Shown: positions 15,911 through 24,741, numbered from the stretch's first letter. The stretch is DNA of 64,000 nt from Georgenia sp. M64 (GCF_038049925.1 NZ_CP145809.1:3692599-3756598); one strand, 5' to 3'. Notes: generated by a model from the letters alone, not told the origin. Numbers and translations are program-made.

Positions 15911-16252
15911 ATGATGTGGGACGGCTGGGGCATGGGCGGCTCGATGGGGTGGGGCTGGCTCTTCTGGCTGCTGCTCGTCGTCGGGATCGTCCTGCTCGTG
16001 GTCCTCGTGGTCAGACTCCTCGGAGGTGGCGTCGACCGCGGCGGCGATCGCGCCCTGCCGCCGCCGGGCACCGCCGGGCCGTCGGGTGAGCCGTGGCAGC
16101 CGGGTGAACCGGGCCGGCCGGGTCACCATGGTTCCTCGTGGCCGTCCGGTCCGGGTGCTTCACGGGCGCGGGAGATCCTCGCCGAGCGCTACGCGCGCGG
16201 CGAGATCGACACCGCCGAGTACGAGGAGCGGCTCCAGCGGCTGCAGGACTGA
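15911..16252 (+). CDS. SHOCT-domain membrane protein
   Basis: 113 residues. The N-terminus is Met/Trp/Gly rich (MMWDGWGMGGSMGWGW) and runs into one membrane helix (about 16-37). A Pro/Gly linker leads to the C-terminal SHOCT motif AREILAERYARGEIDTAEYEERLQRL (quoted positions about 84-111, key residues L, RYA, GEI, EYE). SHOCT is a short oligomerisation or binding helix pair. Its TGA overlaps the ATG of the oxidase leader at 16252. Confidence 0.85.
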   Translation: MMWDGWGMGGSMGWGWLFWLLLVVGIVLLVVLVVRLLGGGVDRGGDRALPPPGTAGPSGEPWQPGEPGRPGHHGSSWPSGPGASRAREILAERYARGEIDTAEYEERLQRLQD

Positions 16253-17745
16253 TGCGCCCCCTCACCAGACGGCAGGCCCTCGTCCTCGGCGCCGCGGGCG
16301 TGGGCAGCGTCGTCGTCGGCGGCATCGGCGCCGCGCAGACCCCGCTGCCCTGATCCGCCGCGCCGCCGGACGCCCACGGGCCGGGCGGGCGCGCGGGAGG
16401 CGGCGTCACCCCGGGCGCCGACGGCGCGACGCTCACCGAGCCGGTCGTGCTCGCGAGCGAGGGCGGCGTCCTCGAGCTCGAGCTGGAGATGGCGGAGCGC
16501 GAGGTGAGGCTCGGCGACGTCACCGCCCGGCTTCTCACGTACAACGGCACGGTGCCGGGCCCGACGCTGCTGCTGCGCCCGGGCGACATCCTGCGGGTCC
16601 GCCTCGTCAACCGGCTCGACGACGTCACGAACCTCCACGTCCACGGCCTGCACGTCTCCCCGGAGGGCAACGGCGACAACCCGTTCCTCGCAATCGAACC
16701 CGGGGAGAGCTTCGACTACGAGATCGCGCTCCCCGACGACCACCCGACGGGCACGTTCTGGTACCACCCCCACCACCACGGGATGGTGGCGGACCAGATG
16801 TTCGCCGGCCTCTACGGCGCCATCGTCGTCGAGGACGACCTGCCGGCCGGCCGGGTCCTCGTCGTCTCGGATCTCTCTCTCACCGCCGACGGCGCAGTGC
16901 GGCAGGTGTCCATGCCCGAGCGGATGATGGGCCGTGAGGGCGAGACCGTCCTCGTCAACGGCCAGGTCCGGCCGAGGATCACGGCCGCACCGGGCGAGCG
17001 GCAGCGCTGGCGGGTGGTCAACGCCTGCACCTCCCGCCACCTCCGGCTCGAGCTCGAGGGTCAGGAGGTGACGGTGCTCGGGGTCGACCTCGGCCGCGAG
17101 GCCGAGCCGCCGTCGCTCGGCGACCTGCTCCTCGCGCCCGGCAACCGGGCGGACCTGCTCGTCACCGCCGCCGAGGGCACGGCGACCCTGCGGGCCCTGC
17201 CCCACGACCGGGGCGGGATGATGGGGATGATGGGCGGGGCGACCACCTCCTCGGAGCCGGTCACGCTCGCGACCCTCGAGGTGGCGGGGCCGGCGGCGGA
17301 GCCACCGGCCGAGCTCCCGCCGGCCGGTGACGTCCGGGACCTGCGCGACGTCGAGCCGGCCGCCCGCCGCACCCTGACCTTCACCATGGGCATGGGCCGC
17401 GGCCGGGGACCGGGCGGGATGACCTTCGGCTTCGACGGTCGCGGGTTCGACGCCGAGCGCACGGACCAGGAGGTCGCGGCCGGCGCCGTCGAGGAGTGGG
17501 TCATCGACAACCCCACCCCGATGGACCACCCGTTCCACCTGCACGTGTGGCCGATGCAGGTGGTGGAGGCGGCCGGCGCCGCCGTCGCGGCCCCCACGTG
17601 GCGCGACGTCGTCGCCGTCCCGGCGGGCTCACGCGTGGTGGTGCGGGTGCCGTTCGAGGACCTCACCGGCCGGACCGTCTACCACTGCCACATCCTCGAC
17701 CACGAGGACGCCGGGATGATGGGCGTCGTCGACGTGCGGGCCTGA
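16252..17745 (+). pseudogene. Multicopper oxidase interrupted by an in-frame stop after its Tat signal
   Basis: The frame opens at ATG 16252 with a twin-arginine leader (PLTRRQALVLGAAGVGS) but meets TGA at 16351-16353. After that stop the same frame is open for 463 codons and encodes a complete three-domain laccase/SufI-like oxidase: HVHGLHVSP, FWYHPHHHGMVADQMFAGLYG, HPFHLHVWP and HCHILDHEDAGMMG, giving all four copper-site motifs including the T1 Cys. Possible restart codons such as GTG 16447 would yield a protein without an export signal, whereas this family loads copper and works outside the membrane. A point mutation (TGG or CGA to TGA), a sequencing error or readthrough are the options. 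It is coupled to the SHOCT gene. Confidence 0.8.
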
Positions 17746-17775
17746 GGCTTCGACGCACGTCCGAGGACGCCGGAG

Positions 17776-17800
17776 GGCCGGCCACCCGCGGTGACCGGCC
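17776..17800. terminator. Hairpin between converging oxidase and DUF4190-like genes
   Basis: GGCCGGCCAC / GTGACCGGCC, 10-bp stem with one mismatch and a CCGCG loop, placed midway between two converging stops. Confidence 0.65.
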
Positions 17801-17811
17801 CCCGCAGGACG

Positions 17812-18315
17812 TCAGATCGTGCTCATCGACTCCATCGACGCCACGCCGAGGACGACGAAGAGGATGAGCGCGATGACCCCGAGGATGCCGAGGATGGTGC
17901 CGATCCAGCCCAGGACCTTGCCCGCGGTGGCGGGCTTGCCGAGGCGCTCCGCCTTGCCGGACTGCCACAGGGCGAGCGGGCCGAAGATGATCGGCATGAG
18001 AACGACCCCGAGGATGCCGAACACCAGGGACAGGGTGACGGCCTTGTCGGCGTCGACGCTCTGCTGGGAGTACTGCATCGGCGCGGCCGGGGCCACCGGC
18101 GCGCCGTACTGCGAGCCGTAGCCCTGCTCGTAGGAGCCGGTCTGGCCGTACTGCTGCTGGCCGTACCCGCCCTGGTCGTAGGTGGGGGTCTGGCCGTACT
18201 GGCTGCCGTACTGCTGGCTGCCGGTCTGGTGGGCGCCGGCGGAGTCGGCGGAGGGGGCGCCGTAGGCGTCGGGGCTGTTCGACCCCTGGCTGCTGTCGCG
18301 GGTCCAGTCGGACAT
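17812..18315 (-). CDS. DUF4190-like membrane protein with Gln/Tyr/Gly-rich N-terminus
   Basis: 167 residues. The first 95 residues are low-complexity, with many GQQYGQ/GSQYG-type units. Two hydrophobic helices follow (about 99-117 and 135-158; VFGILGVVLMPIIFGPLALW and LGWIGTILGILGVIALIL) with KAERLGKPATAGKVLG between them, as in DUF4190-type proteins. Such proteins are common in actinobacteria and their function is unknown. Confidence 0.85.
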   Translation of the reverse strand: MSDWTRDSSQGSNSPDAYGAPSADSAGAHQTGSQQYGSQYGQTPTYDQGGYGQQQYGQTGSYEQGYGSQYGAPVAPAAPMQYSQQSVDADKAVTLSLVFGILGVVLMPIIFGPLALWQSGKAERLGKPATAGKVLGWIGTILGILGVIALILFVVLGVASMESMSTI

Positions 18316-18458
18316 GGGTGTGGTCTCCTCAGGGGAAGGGGTCGGGCATCTGCCTCGGCCTCAAGCGAACCACACGCGATGCCCGGAATGCCCCGCAAAC
18401 GCGCCGCACGCGCCGGGCGGGTCACTGAAGCGCCCCAGGGTCATTGCCGCGACGACCG

Positions 18459-18464
18459 TAGGAT
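18459..18464 (+). promoter_or_regulatory. Consensus -10 element TAGGAT
   Basis: TAGGAT lies 9 nt before ATG 18474, which would leave a 5' leader of about 2-3 nt. No ribosome site is visible, so the transporter mRNA is probably leaderless or nearly so. Confidence 0.5.
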
Positions 18465-18473
18465 CTCACCATC

Positions 18474-19118
18474 ATGAGCGCGCCCACCCACCTCAGCCCG
18501 GCCCAGACCGAGGCCGTCACGCGGCGCGGCCTTCGCCTCGCCCGGTTCACCGTCGGCTACAACGTGGTGGAGGGCGCCGTGGCGATCACGGCCGGGCTCG
18601 CCGCGGGCCTGGTCTCGGTGGTGGGGTTCGGCATCGACTCGGCCATCGAGTCCATCTCGGGCGTCCTCGTCGCGCTGCGCCTCTCTGCGCGCCTGCGGCA
18701 CGGCGAGGCCGACGAGCACAAGGAGCGCATCGCGCTGCAGCTCGTCGCCGTGACCTTCTTCCTGCTGGCCGCGTACGTGACCGTCGAGGGGATCCGCAGC
18801 CTCGTCGGCGGCGAGACGCCGGACGCCTCCCCCGTGAGCATCGGCCTGCTCGTCGCCTCGATCGTCGTCATGCCGCTGCTGGCCGCCGCGAAGCGACGGG
18901 TGGGCATGCAGCTCGGCGGCGACCGGCTCATCCTCGCCGACGCCGCCGAGACGCGGATCTGCGTGCTCCTGTCGGTCTCCACGCTTCTGGGGGTGGGCCT
19001 GTTCCAGCTCACCGGTGCCGCGTGGCTCGACCCGGTGGCCGGGTTCGTCATCGCGGCCTTCGCCGTCCACGAGGGGCTGGAGGCCTGGGAGGGCGAGCTC
19101 GTCGAGGACGAGGACTGA
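18474..19118 (+). CDS. Cation transporter-like membrane protein (CDF-related)
   Basis: 214 residues with about five to six helices. FTVGYNVVEGAVAITAGLAAG and GFGIDSAIESISGVLVALRL resemble helices of cation diffusion facilitators, including the Asp/Glu-containing helix (GIDSAIES) where metal-binding acids sit, and LADAAETRICV matches the second acidic helix. It lacks the C-terminal cytoplasmic CDF domain, so it is a short version. Substrate unknown; a divalent metal is likely. Confidence 0.85.
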   Translation: MSAPTHLSPAQTEAVTRRGLRLARFTVGYNVVEGAVAITAGLAAGLVSVVGFGIDSAIESISGVLVALRLSARLRHGEADEHKERIALQLVAVTFFLLAAYVTVEGIRSLVGGETPDASPVSIGLLVASIVVMPLLAAAKRRVGMQLGGDRLILADAAETRICVLLSVSTLLGVGLFQLTGAAWLDPVAGFVIAAFAVHEGLEAWEGELVEDED

Positions 19119-19127
19119 CCGCAGCGA

Positions 19128-19153
19128 GGGCCGGGTCATGGTGGACCCGGCCC
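19128..19153. terminator. Bidirectional terminator hairpin
   Basis: Perfect 10-bp stem GGGCCGGGTC / GACCCGGCCC with an ATGGTG loop, between the converging transporter and CNNM genes. Confidence 0.75.
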
Positions 19154-19180
19154 CTCGCCGTCGTCGAGCCCGCCGGCGCC

Positions 19181-20218
19181 TCAGTCGCGCCGGGTGGCGT
19201 CGCGAACCTCGCCCACGAGCTCCTCGAGCACATCCTCCAGGGCGACGACGCCGAGCAGCGCGCCGCCCTCCTCCACCGCCGCGAGGTGGGCGCCCTCGCG
19301 CTGCATGACCCGCATGACGGTGCGCAGCGAGTCGTCCGAGCGCACCTGGGACAGGGCGCGCAGCCGGGCCGCCGCGACCGGCAGGTCCCGGTCGGCCGGG
19401 TCGGTGGTGAGCAGGTCCTTGACGTGGACGTACTCACGCATCGCACCGTCGCCGGAGCGGATCGGGAAGCGCGAGAAGCCGGTGGTGGCGCTCAGCTCCT
19501 CCAGCTCGGCGACGGTGGACTCGCGTGTGGTGGTGACCAGCTCGGCCGAGGGCAGGAGCACCTGGGACACCGTGCGCTCCTCGAAGCCGAGCGCGCCGAT
19601 GAGCAGCTGGAGCTCCTCCTCGTCCAGGAAGCCCTCCCGGCCGGACTCGGCGACCAGGCCGGCCACCTCGTCGCGGGTGAAGGCGGTGGTCACCTCGTCC
19701 TGCGGGGCGACCCGCAGGAGACGCAGCACGACGTTCGCGGACTCGTTGAGGATCCACACGACCGGCCGGACGACCCACACGATGCCGTAGAGGATCGGCC
19801 CGAGGACGAGCGCGGAGCGGTCGGGTCCGGCCAGGGCGATGTTCTTCGGGACCATCTCGCCGAGCACCATGTGGAAGAACACCACGATCGCCAGGGCGAT
19901 CGTGAACGCGACCGGGTGCACGAGCCCCTCGGGCACCCCGAGCGAGGCGAAGACCGGCTCGAGCAGGTGGGCCAACGCGGGCTCGGCGATGGCGCCCAGC
20001 CCCAGGGAGCTGACGGTGATGCCCAGCTGGGCGCCGGCCATCATGAGCGAGACCCGCTCCATGGCGCGCAGGGTCACGCGGGCCACGCGTGAGCCCTCCG
20101 CGGCGCGCGGCTCGATCTGGGTGCGCCGGGCGGAGATGAGCGCGAACTCGGCCCCCACGAAGAACGCGTTGGAGATCAGCAGCCCCAGGGCCACCAGGAG
20201 TGCGGTTCCGGTGCTCAT
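19181..20218 (-). CDS. CNNM/CorC-type transporter-associated protein (DUF21 + CBS)
   Basis: 345 residues. The N-terminal DUF21 domain has three to four helices (ALLVALGLLISNAFFVGAEF, then GAQLGITVSSLGLGAI and VFFHMVLGEMVPKNIAL). It is followed by two CBS motifs (TVSQVLLPSAELV and LLGVVALEDVLEELVGEV). These proteins are linked to Mg2+/Co2+ handling; the old name hemolysin is misleading. There is no C-terminal CorC domain, unlike its neighbour. The ATG (20218) overlaps the upstream stop by 4 bp, so the pair is co-translated and may form a heterodimer. Confidence 0.93.
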   Translation of the reverse strand: MSTGTALLVALGLLISNAFFVGAEFALISARRTQIEPRAAEGSRVARVTLRAMERVSLMMAGAQLGITVSSLGLGAIAEPALAHLLEPVFASLGVPEGLVHPVAFTIALAIVVFFHMVLGEMVPKNIALAGPDRSALVLGPILYGIVWVVRPVVWILNESANVVLRLLRVAPQDEVTTAFTRDEVAGLVAESGREGFLDEEELQLLIGALGFEERTVSQVLLPSAELVTTTRESTVAELEELSATTGFSRFPIRSGDGAMREYVHVKDLLTTDPADRDLPVAAARLRALSQVRSDDSLRTVMRVMQREGAHLAAVEEGGALLGVVALEDVLEELVGEVRDATRRD

Positions 20219-21579
20219 CGGCGGGCCTCCTCGGCGCCGTGGTCGAGCGGCAGGAGGCGGACCCCGGCGACCCGGTGGTGGTCCATGCGCACCACGGTGG
20301 CGCGCACCTCGACGGTGCGGCGGCCGACGTGCTCGACGTCGGAGTGGTCCGCGCACTCCAGGACCACCTCGTCGCCGACCTCGGGCAGGCGCCCGAGGAG
20401 CTCGGTGACGAGTCCGCCGACGGTGTCGGAGTCCTCACCCTCGGGCAGCTCGAGGTCGATGAGGTCGCTGACCTCGTCGGGGCGCAGCAGACCGGAGACG
20501 GTGAGGCTGCCGTCGGCGCCGCGGTGGTGACGCCGTTCGCCGTCGTCCTGCTCGTCCTCGATCTCCCCGACGATCTCCTCCAGGAGGTCCTCGAGGGTGA
20601 CGATGCCGGCGGTGCCGCCGTACTCGTCGACGACGACGGCCATCTGCAGGCCGGCGTCGCGCAGCGTGGCCAGGAGCGGGTCGAGCTCCATGGTCTCCGA
20701 GACGGCCTGCGGCTCGACCATGACGTCGCCGATCGGCCGCTCGCCCCGCTCGGCGGCGGGCACCGAGAGGGCGTGCTTGAAGTGGACGAACCCGACGACG
20801 CGGTCGACGGTGTCGACGATCACCGGGAAGCGGCCGTGGCCGGTGGCGCTGGCCTGGGCGATGACCTCCGCGACCGGGTCGTCGGCGCGGAGGAAGTGCA
20901 CCCGGGTGCGCGGGGTCATGACGTCCCCGGCGCTGTGGTGACCGAACTCGATGGAGCGCATGACGAGTTCCGCCGTCGGCCGGTCCAGGGTGCCCTGGCG
21001 GTGGGAGCGGTCGACGAGGGAGGACAGCTCCTGGGCCGTGCGCGCCGAGGCGAGCTCCTCGCGCGGCTCGATGCCCATGGCCCGCAGGACCAGGTTCGCG
21101 GCGCCGTTGAGGAACCGGATGACCGGCCCCGCGACGGTCGCGAAGATCTTCTGGGGCAGCGCGACGGCGCGGCCCACCCGCAGCGGCTCGGCGATGGCCC
21201 AGTTCTTGGGCACGAGCTCGCCGACGATCATCTGCACGTAGGTGACGACGACGAGGGCGAGGGTGAGGGACAGGCCGGTGATCGCGGCGTCGGGCAGGCC
21301 GGTCAGGCCCAGCGGGCCGCGCAGCAGCGTGGCCAGGGACGGCTCGGCGAGCGCGCCGACGAGCAGCGAGGTCACGGTGATGCCCAGCTGGGCGCCGGAG
21401 AGCTGGGTGGACAGCGTCTTGAGGCCGCCGAGGAGGGAGCGCGAGCGCTTGTCCCCACCCTCGGCCTCCCGCTCGACGGTGGCCCGGTCGACGGTGATGT
21501 AGGCGAACTCGACGGCGACGAAGATCGCGTTGGCGAGGATGAGGACGAGTGCGATCGCGAGGAGGAGCCACTCGGTCAT
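20215..21579 (-). CDS. CNNM/CorC-type protein (DUF21 + CBS + CorC_HlyC)
   Basis: 454 residues. The DUF21 membrane part (LLLAIALVLILANAIFVAVEF, QLSGAQLGITVTSL, MIVGELVPKNWAI) is followed by CBS motifs (GDVMTPRTRVHFL and YGGTAGIVTLEDLLEEIVGEI) and the C-terminal CorC_HlyC beta domain (LPEGEDSDTVGGLVTELLGRLPEVGDEV). It is full length for the family. It is the larger partner of the overlapping gene downstream. Its ATG overlaps the stop of a small ORF that carries the promoter. Confidence 0.93.
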   Translation of the reverse strand: MTEWLLLAIALVLILANAIFVAVEFAYITVDRATVEREAEGGDKRSRSLLGGLKTLSTQLSGAQLGITVTSLLVGALAEPSLATLLRGPLGLTGLPDAAITGLSLTLALVVVTYVQMIVGELVPKNWAIAEPLRVGRAVALPQKIFATVAGPVIRFLNGAANLVLRAMGIEPREELASARTAQELSSLVDRSHRQGTLDRPTAELVMRSIEFGHHSAGDVMTPRTRVHFLRADDPVAEVIAQASATGHGRFPVIVDTVDRVVGFVHFKHALSVPAAERGERPIGDVMVEPQAVSETMELDPLLATLRDAGLQMAVVVDEYGGTAGIVTLEDLLEEIVGEIEDEQDDGERRHHRGADGSLTVSGLLRPDEVSDLIDLELPEGEDSDTVGGLVTELLGRLPEVGDEVVLECADHSDVEHVGRRTVEVRATVVRMDHHRVAGVRLLPLDHGAEEARR

Positions 21580-21707
21580 GCGCTCACCCGCCGGGTGGCA
21601 GGGGCGGGGCGACGATGGTGGCCCGGACTGTCAGGGTCCGAGCTGTCCGCGGCCTCGGCCACGGGGATCCCACCGGCGCCCGGACGGGCGTCAGGGTTCT
21701 GGTTCAC
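21576..21707 (-). CDS. Possible 43-residue leaderless upstream ORF
   Basis: GTG at 21707 is preceded by TACAGT (21714-21719, minus strand) with exactly 6 nt between, the layout of actinobacterial leaderless genes. The product is a hydrophilic, Pro/Ala/Asp-rich 43-mer with no known domain. Its TGA overlaps the ATG of the CNNM/CorC gene (21579), so translation of this ORF would feed ribosomes into the transporter gene, which has no strong ribosome site of its own. It may be a leader peptide rather than a functional protein. Confidence 0.45.
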   Translation of the reverse strand: MNQNPDARPGAGGIPVAEAADSSDPDSPGHHRRPAPATRRVSA

Positions 21708-21711
21708 GCCT

Positions 21712-23037
21712 CTACTGTACGGAACGCCGGCGCAGCGGCCTCCGGCCGGGTGCGGCGACGGCGGCGTCACCGGGTTCGCGGTCGCACACCTCGTCCGGGC
21801 CGCGGTCCGGGTCGGTGGCGCGCCACTCCTTGAGGGCCGCCCAGGCGACGGCGGCGATCGGCACCGCCAGGAGCGCACCCACGATGCCGGAGACGATCGT
21901 CCCGGCGGTCAGGGCGAGGAGGATCGCCAGGGGGTGCAGCGCGAGCGCCTTGCCGATGACGACCGGGGCGAGGAGGTCGCCCTCGAGCTGGTTCACGCCG
22001 ATGACGACGGCGACGACGATGAGCGCCGTCACCGGGCCGTTGGCGACCAGGGCGATGAGGGCGGCGAGGGTGCCCGCGAGGGTGGCGCCGATGAGAGGGA
22101 TGAACGCGCCCAGGAACACGATGGTCGCCAGCGGCAGGGCCAGCGGGACGCCGAGGATGACCAGGGCGACCCCGATGACGACGGCGTCGACGAGCGCGAC
22201 GACGGCCGTGCCCCGGACGTACCCGCCGAGGACGGTCACCGAGCGCTCCCCGATCCGCCAGACCCGCGGGCGGACGTCCTCGTCGAGCGGGCGCAGGAAG
22301 AACCCGAAGATGCCGCGGCCGTCCTTGAGGAGGAAGAAGAGGATGACGATGCCGAGCAGCAGTCCGGCCACCACCTCGATGGCGGCGGAGGCCCCGGCGA
22401 TCGCCCCACCCTGGACGGTGTCGGACGTGAGGAACTCGGTGAGCTGCTCGCGGGCGGCGGTGATCTGCTCCTCGCTGATCCCGAGCGGGCCGGTGGCGAG
22501 GTAGTCCTGAAGCTGGTCGAGGCCGCGCTCGGCGCCCTCGACGAGCTGGTCGGACTCGTCGCGGATCTCCCGGCCGACGAGCCACAGGATCGTGCCCAGG
22601 CCACCGAGCCCGACGATGAGCGTGGCCCACGTGGCCAGGGCGTTGGGCCAGCCGTGACGGCGGAGGAAGGCCACCGCCGGGCTCATCGCCGCGGCGAGGA
22701 TGGTGACGATGAGGATCGGGATGACGAGCAGCTTGAGCTCGCGCAGCCCGATGACGAGGACGGTGGCGAGGCCGAGGACGAGCAGGACCTGCGCGGCGCG
22801 GATGGCCGCTCGGCCCAGGCTGTCCTCCCAGATCCCCCGGCGACGGCGCCGCGAGCCCTGGGTGATCGCGGCGGCAGCGCCGGAGGCGGCTGCGGGGGGT
22901 GCCGTGCCGGCGGTGACGCCGGGCTGGGCGGCTGCGGCGCCGGGTGTCCGGGGGGCGGCGACACCGGGCGCGGACGACGTCGCGGTTCCCGGGGTCTTCG
23001 TGGCGGCGTCACGGGAGCGCGGTCTGCGGATCTTCAC
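21712..23037 (-). CDS. AI-2E family transporter (PerM-like permease)
   Basis: 441 residues. A 65-residue Ala/Pro/Gly tail precedes the usual eight-helix AI-2E/PerM fold, with landmarks LKLLVIPILIVTILAAAMSP, LLGIVILFFLLKDGRGI, PLIGATLAGTLAALIALVANG and NQLEGDLLAPVVIGKALALHPLAIL. Substrates of most members are unknown. Its stop lies in the promoter segment of the next gene. Upstream is a repeat-rich 302-bp gap. Confidence 0.93.
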   Translation of the reverse strand: MKIRRPRSRDAATKTPGTATSSAPGVAAPRTPGAAAAQPGVTAGTAPPAAASGAAAAITQGSRRRRRGIWEDSLGRAAIRAAQVLLVLGLATVLVIGLRELKLLVIPILIVTILAAAMSPAVAFLRRHGWPNALATWATLIVGLGGLGTILWLVGREIRDESDQLVEGAERGLDQLQDYLATGPLGISEEQITAAREQLTEFLTSDTVQGGAIAGASAAIEVVAGLLLGIVILFFLLKDGRGIFGFFLRPLDEDVRPRVWRIGERSVTVLGGYVRGTAVVALVDAVVIGVALVILGVPLALPLATIVFLGAFIPLIGATLAGTLAALIALVANGPVTALIVVAVVIGVNQLEGDLLAPVVIGKALALHPLAILLALTAGTIVSGIVGALLAVPIAAVAWAALKEWRATDPDRGPDEVCDREPGDAAVAAPGRRPLRRRSVQ

Positions 23038-23178
23038 CGCCCCAGGCTTGCACCCCCGCCGCCGCGCGGCACGTCAGGGGCCGCGGGTGGTCCCCCGTCG
23101 CTACCGGGCGGGTGAGCTCCCAGCAATGCACCGCCCCGCAGCCGCGCCGGCCTGCCGAGCGGTTCCCTCGTGCATGAG

Positions 23179-23282
23179 CGATCCCTCTGGCGCCACTTCC
23201 TCCGCCGCGAGCGATCCCTGCGTCGCCCAACGATCCCTCCGGCGCCACTTCCTCCGCCGCGAGCGATCCCTGCGTCGCCCAA
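23179..23282. repeat. Two tandem 52-bp repeats
   Basis: Copies 23179-23230 and 23231-23282 differ at one position (CCCTCTGG versus CCCTCCGG). Each contains CGATCCCT twice and CTTCCTCCGCCGCGAG once. A third partial copy (CGATCCCTCCGTCGCC) starts at 23283 and forms the left arm of the adjoining hairpin. The block lies in the 302-bp non-coding gap 23038-23339 upstream of the AI-2E-type gene, and no gene is seen there. Confidence 0.85.
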
Positions 23283-23283
23283 C

Positions 23284-23341
23284 GATCCCTCCGTCGCCGA
23301 GCGAGAGCGGTGTGCGGGGATCTCTCGGCGACGGAGGGATC
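23284..23341 (-). terminator. 17-bp inverted repeat ending at the next gene's stop codon
   Basis: GATCCCTCCGTCGCCGA (23284-23300) and TCGGCGACGGAGGGATC (23325-23341) are perfectly complementary with a 24-nt loop. The right arm overlaps the stop of the gene at 23340, so it probably terminates that minus-strand transcript. It shares sequence with the 52-bp repeat. Confidence 0.65.
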
Positions 23342-23660
23342 AGTCGCGACCGAGCATCCCGTTGCGCCGATCACCCAACGGCGCCCACCGGCCGCGGTCG
23401 CGCCGCTCCACGGCGGCGCGGCCGGTCGAGGCCAGCGCGGCGACCTCGGCGACGGCGGCATCCGCGGCAGTCAGGGCCTCGCCGTCGTCCGCGGCGGTGA
23501 ACCGGACCGTCACGACGGCGCGGCCGGCGACGACGGCGAGGTCGCGCGCCTCGACGCTGACGAGCCTGGCGACGGCGTTCGACGCGGCGGGCAGCACGCT
23601 CTCGGGCGCCACCCCGGGGTTGAGCAGGCCGACGGGGACGCGGACGCGGTAGGACGGCAC
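23340..23660 (-). CDS. Conserved hypothetical protein, about 106 residues
   Basis: A soluble alpha/beta-looking protein (MPSYRVRVPVGLLNPGVAPE; AVARLVSVEARDLAVVAGRAVVTVRF; ADAAVAEVAAL). No membrane segment or catalytic motif is visible. Its order of strands and helices looks like a small regulatory or binding domain, but no family can be named with confidence. It ends in a hairpin. Confidence 0.7.
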   Translation of the reverse strand: MPSYRVRVPVGLLNPGVAPESVLPAASNAVARLVSVEARDLAVVAGRAVVTVRFTAADDGEALTAADAAVAEVAALASTGRAAVERRDRGRWAPLGDRRNGMLGRD

Positions 23661-23726
23661 CGGCGTCAGCCTACGTCCGTCGTCGTGCCGCCCTCGGCCC
23701 AGTGGTGGTGGAGGCGGTCCGCACGG

Positions 23727-24581
23727 TCAGGCGAGCGGTGCGACCGAGCCCTGCTCGACCGAGCTCTCGACGAGGTGCAGGCGGGTGACGAGTCGCTGGG
23801 CGAGCTGGTTCGGGGGCCAGCAGATGTACGTGGAGAGCTGGTAGACGTCCTCGCTCGGGCTCTCCCGGTAGACCTTGTCGTCGATGTTGAGGTCCGACTC
23901 GTACAGGGCGAAGCTGCCCTCGGCGTCCTCCGGCGGGACCACCTCGTAGACGTACCGGTAGACCAGGTCCGGCTCGCTGGGGTGCGGCGTCCAGATGGTC
24001 ACCCGGTCCCCGACCTCCATGACGCCGCTGGCGCCGGCGACCCGGCCCTCGTGCTCCTCGCCGTTGAGCGCCACGGAGCCGTCGATGCCCAGCACGTTGT
24101 GCAGACCGATGACGAGCTCGTTGGGGTCGGTGATGGTGTCGATGACCGCGCCCATCATGAGCAGCCGGTTGCCGTCCCGCGGGTCGACCATGGCCGTCAG
24201 CCGCAGGACGGCCTTCTCGCCCGCCGCCGGGCGGTCGTAGTCGCCGCCGAAGAAGGCGTCGTAGGCGGAGTCGGCCATGACGGCGGACTCCGAGGTCCGG
24301 TCGCCGCGGTACTCCATCTCGATCGCGCCGACGAAGTCCTCGTGACCGAAGATGCCCGGGTCCAGGGGCGGCGGTGCCTCTCCCGGGTCGGCCTCAGCCT
24401 GCTGGGTCACCCCCGTGGTCTCGGCCGGGTGCTCACCGGCCGTCTCGCCGGCCTCCCGGGAGGACTCAGCGGCGGAGAGGGCGGGAGTCGGTTCGGGGTC
24501 GTTGCTGCACGCCGCCAGGCCGACGGCGGCCGCGAGCGCGAGGCCCAGCACTGCCGCCGCGCTGCTCCTACGTGGGTTCAT
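23727..24581 (-). CDS. Lipoprotein with a possible sortase-like C-terminus
   Basis: 284 residues. The signal ends AAVGLAACS, a good lipobox. A Glu/Thr/Pro linker runs to about residue 75. The C-terminal half has a beta-rich segment with GDRVTIW, YRYVYEVVPPEDAE and then STYICWPPNQLAQRLVTRLHLV. This order (GD-V strand, YRV...VPP, T-Cys, RLVV/T-R) resembles class E sortases around the catalytic Cys and Arg. The catalytic His cannot be placed with certainty (LHN near 160 or EEHEG near 175), and overall similarity is weak, so this is only a possibility. Otherwise it is an unknown lipoprotein. Confidence 0.75.
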   Translation of the reverse strand: MNPRRSSAAAVLGLALAAAVGLAACSNDPEPTPALSAAESSREAGETAGEHPAETTGVTQQAEADPGEAPPPLDPGIFGHEDFVGAIEMEYRGDRTSESAVMADSAYDAFFGGDYDRPAAGEKAVLRLTAMVDPRDGNRLLMMGAVIDTITDPNELVIGLHNVLGIDGSVALNGEEHEGRVAGASGVMEVGDRVTIWTPHPSEPDLVYRYVYEVVPPEDAEGSFALYESDLNIDDKVYRESPSEDVYQLSTYICWPPNQLAQRLVTRLHLVESSVEQGSVAPLA

Positions 24582-24710
24582 CGTCGCGTCCTCACAGCCG
24601 TGTGCGTCTCGTCACCAGTGGAGCACAGCACCGCGCGGCAGCGTGGCCGGTTGACGCACCCGGAAGGGAACGCGCCGGACGCGCGCGACCACGGCACCAC
24701 CGGGTGGGAA

Positions 24711-24741
24711 GAGGGACCGCACCGCAACGGTGCGATCCCTC
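24711..24741 (-). terminator. Hairpin downstream of the small secreted protein gene
   Basis: GAGGGACCGCACC / GGTGCGATCCCTC, 13-bp stem with one mismatch and a GCAAC loop. Confidence 0.65.

Noticed and set aside
23179-23300. CRISPR-like array
   Set aside because: There are only two directly abutting 52-bp copies, with no variable spacers and no cas genes nearby.
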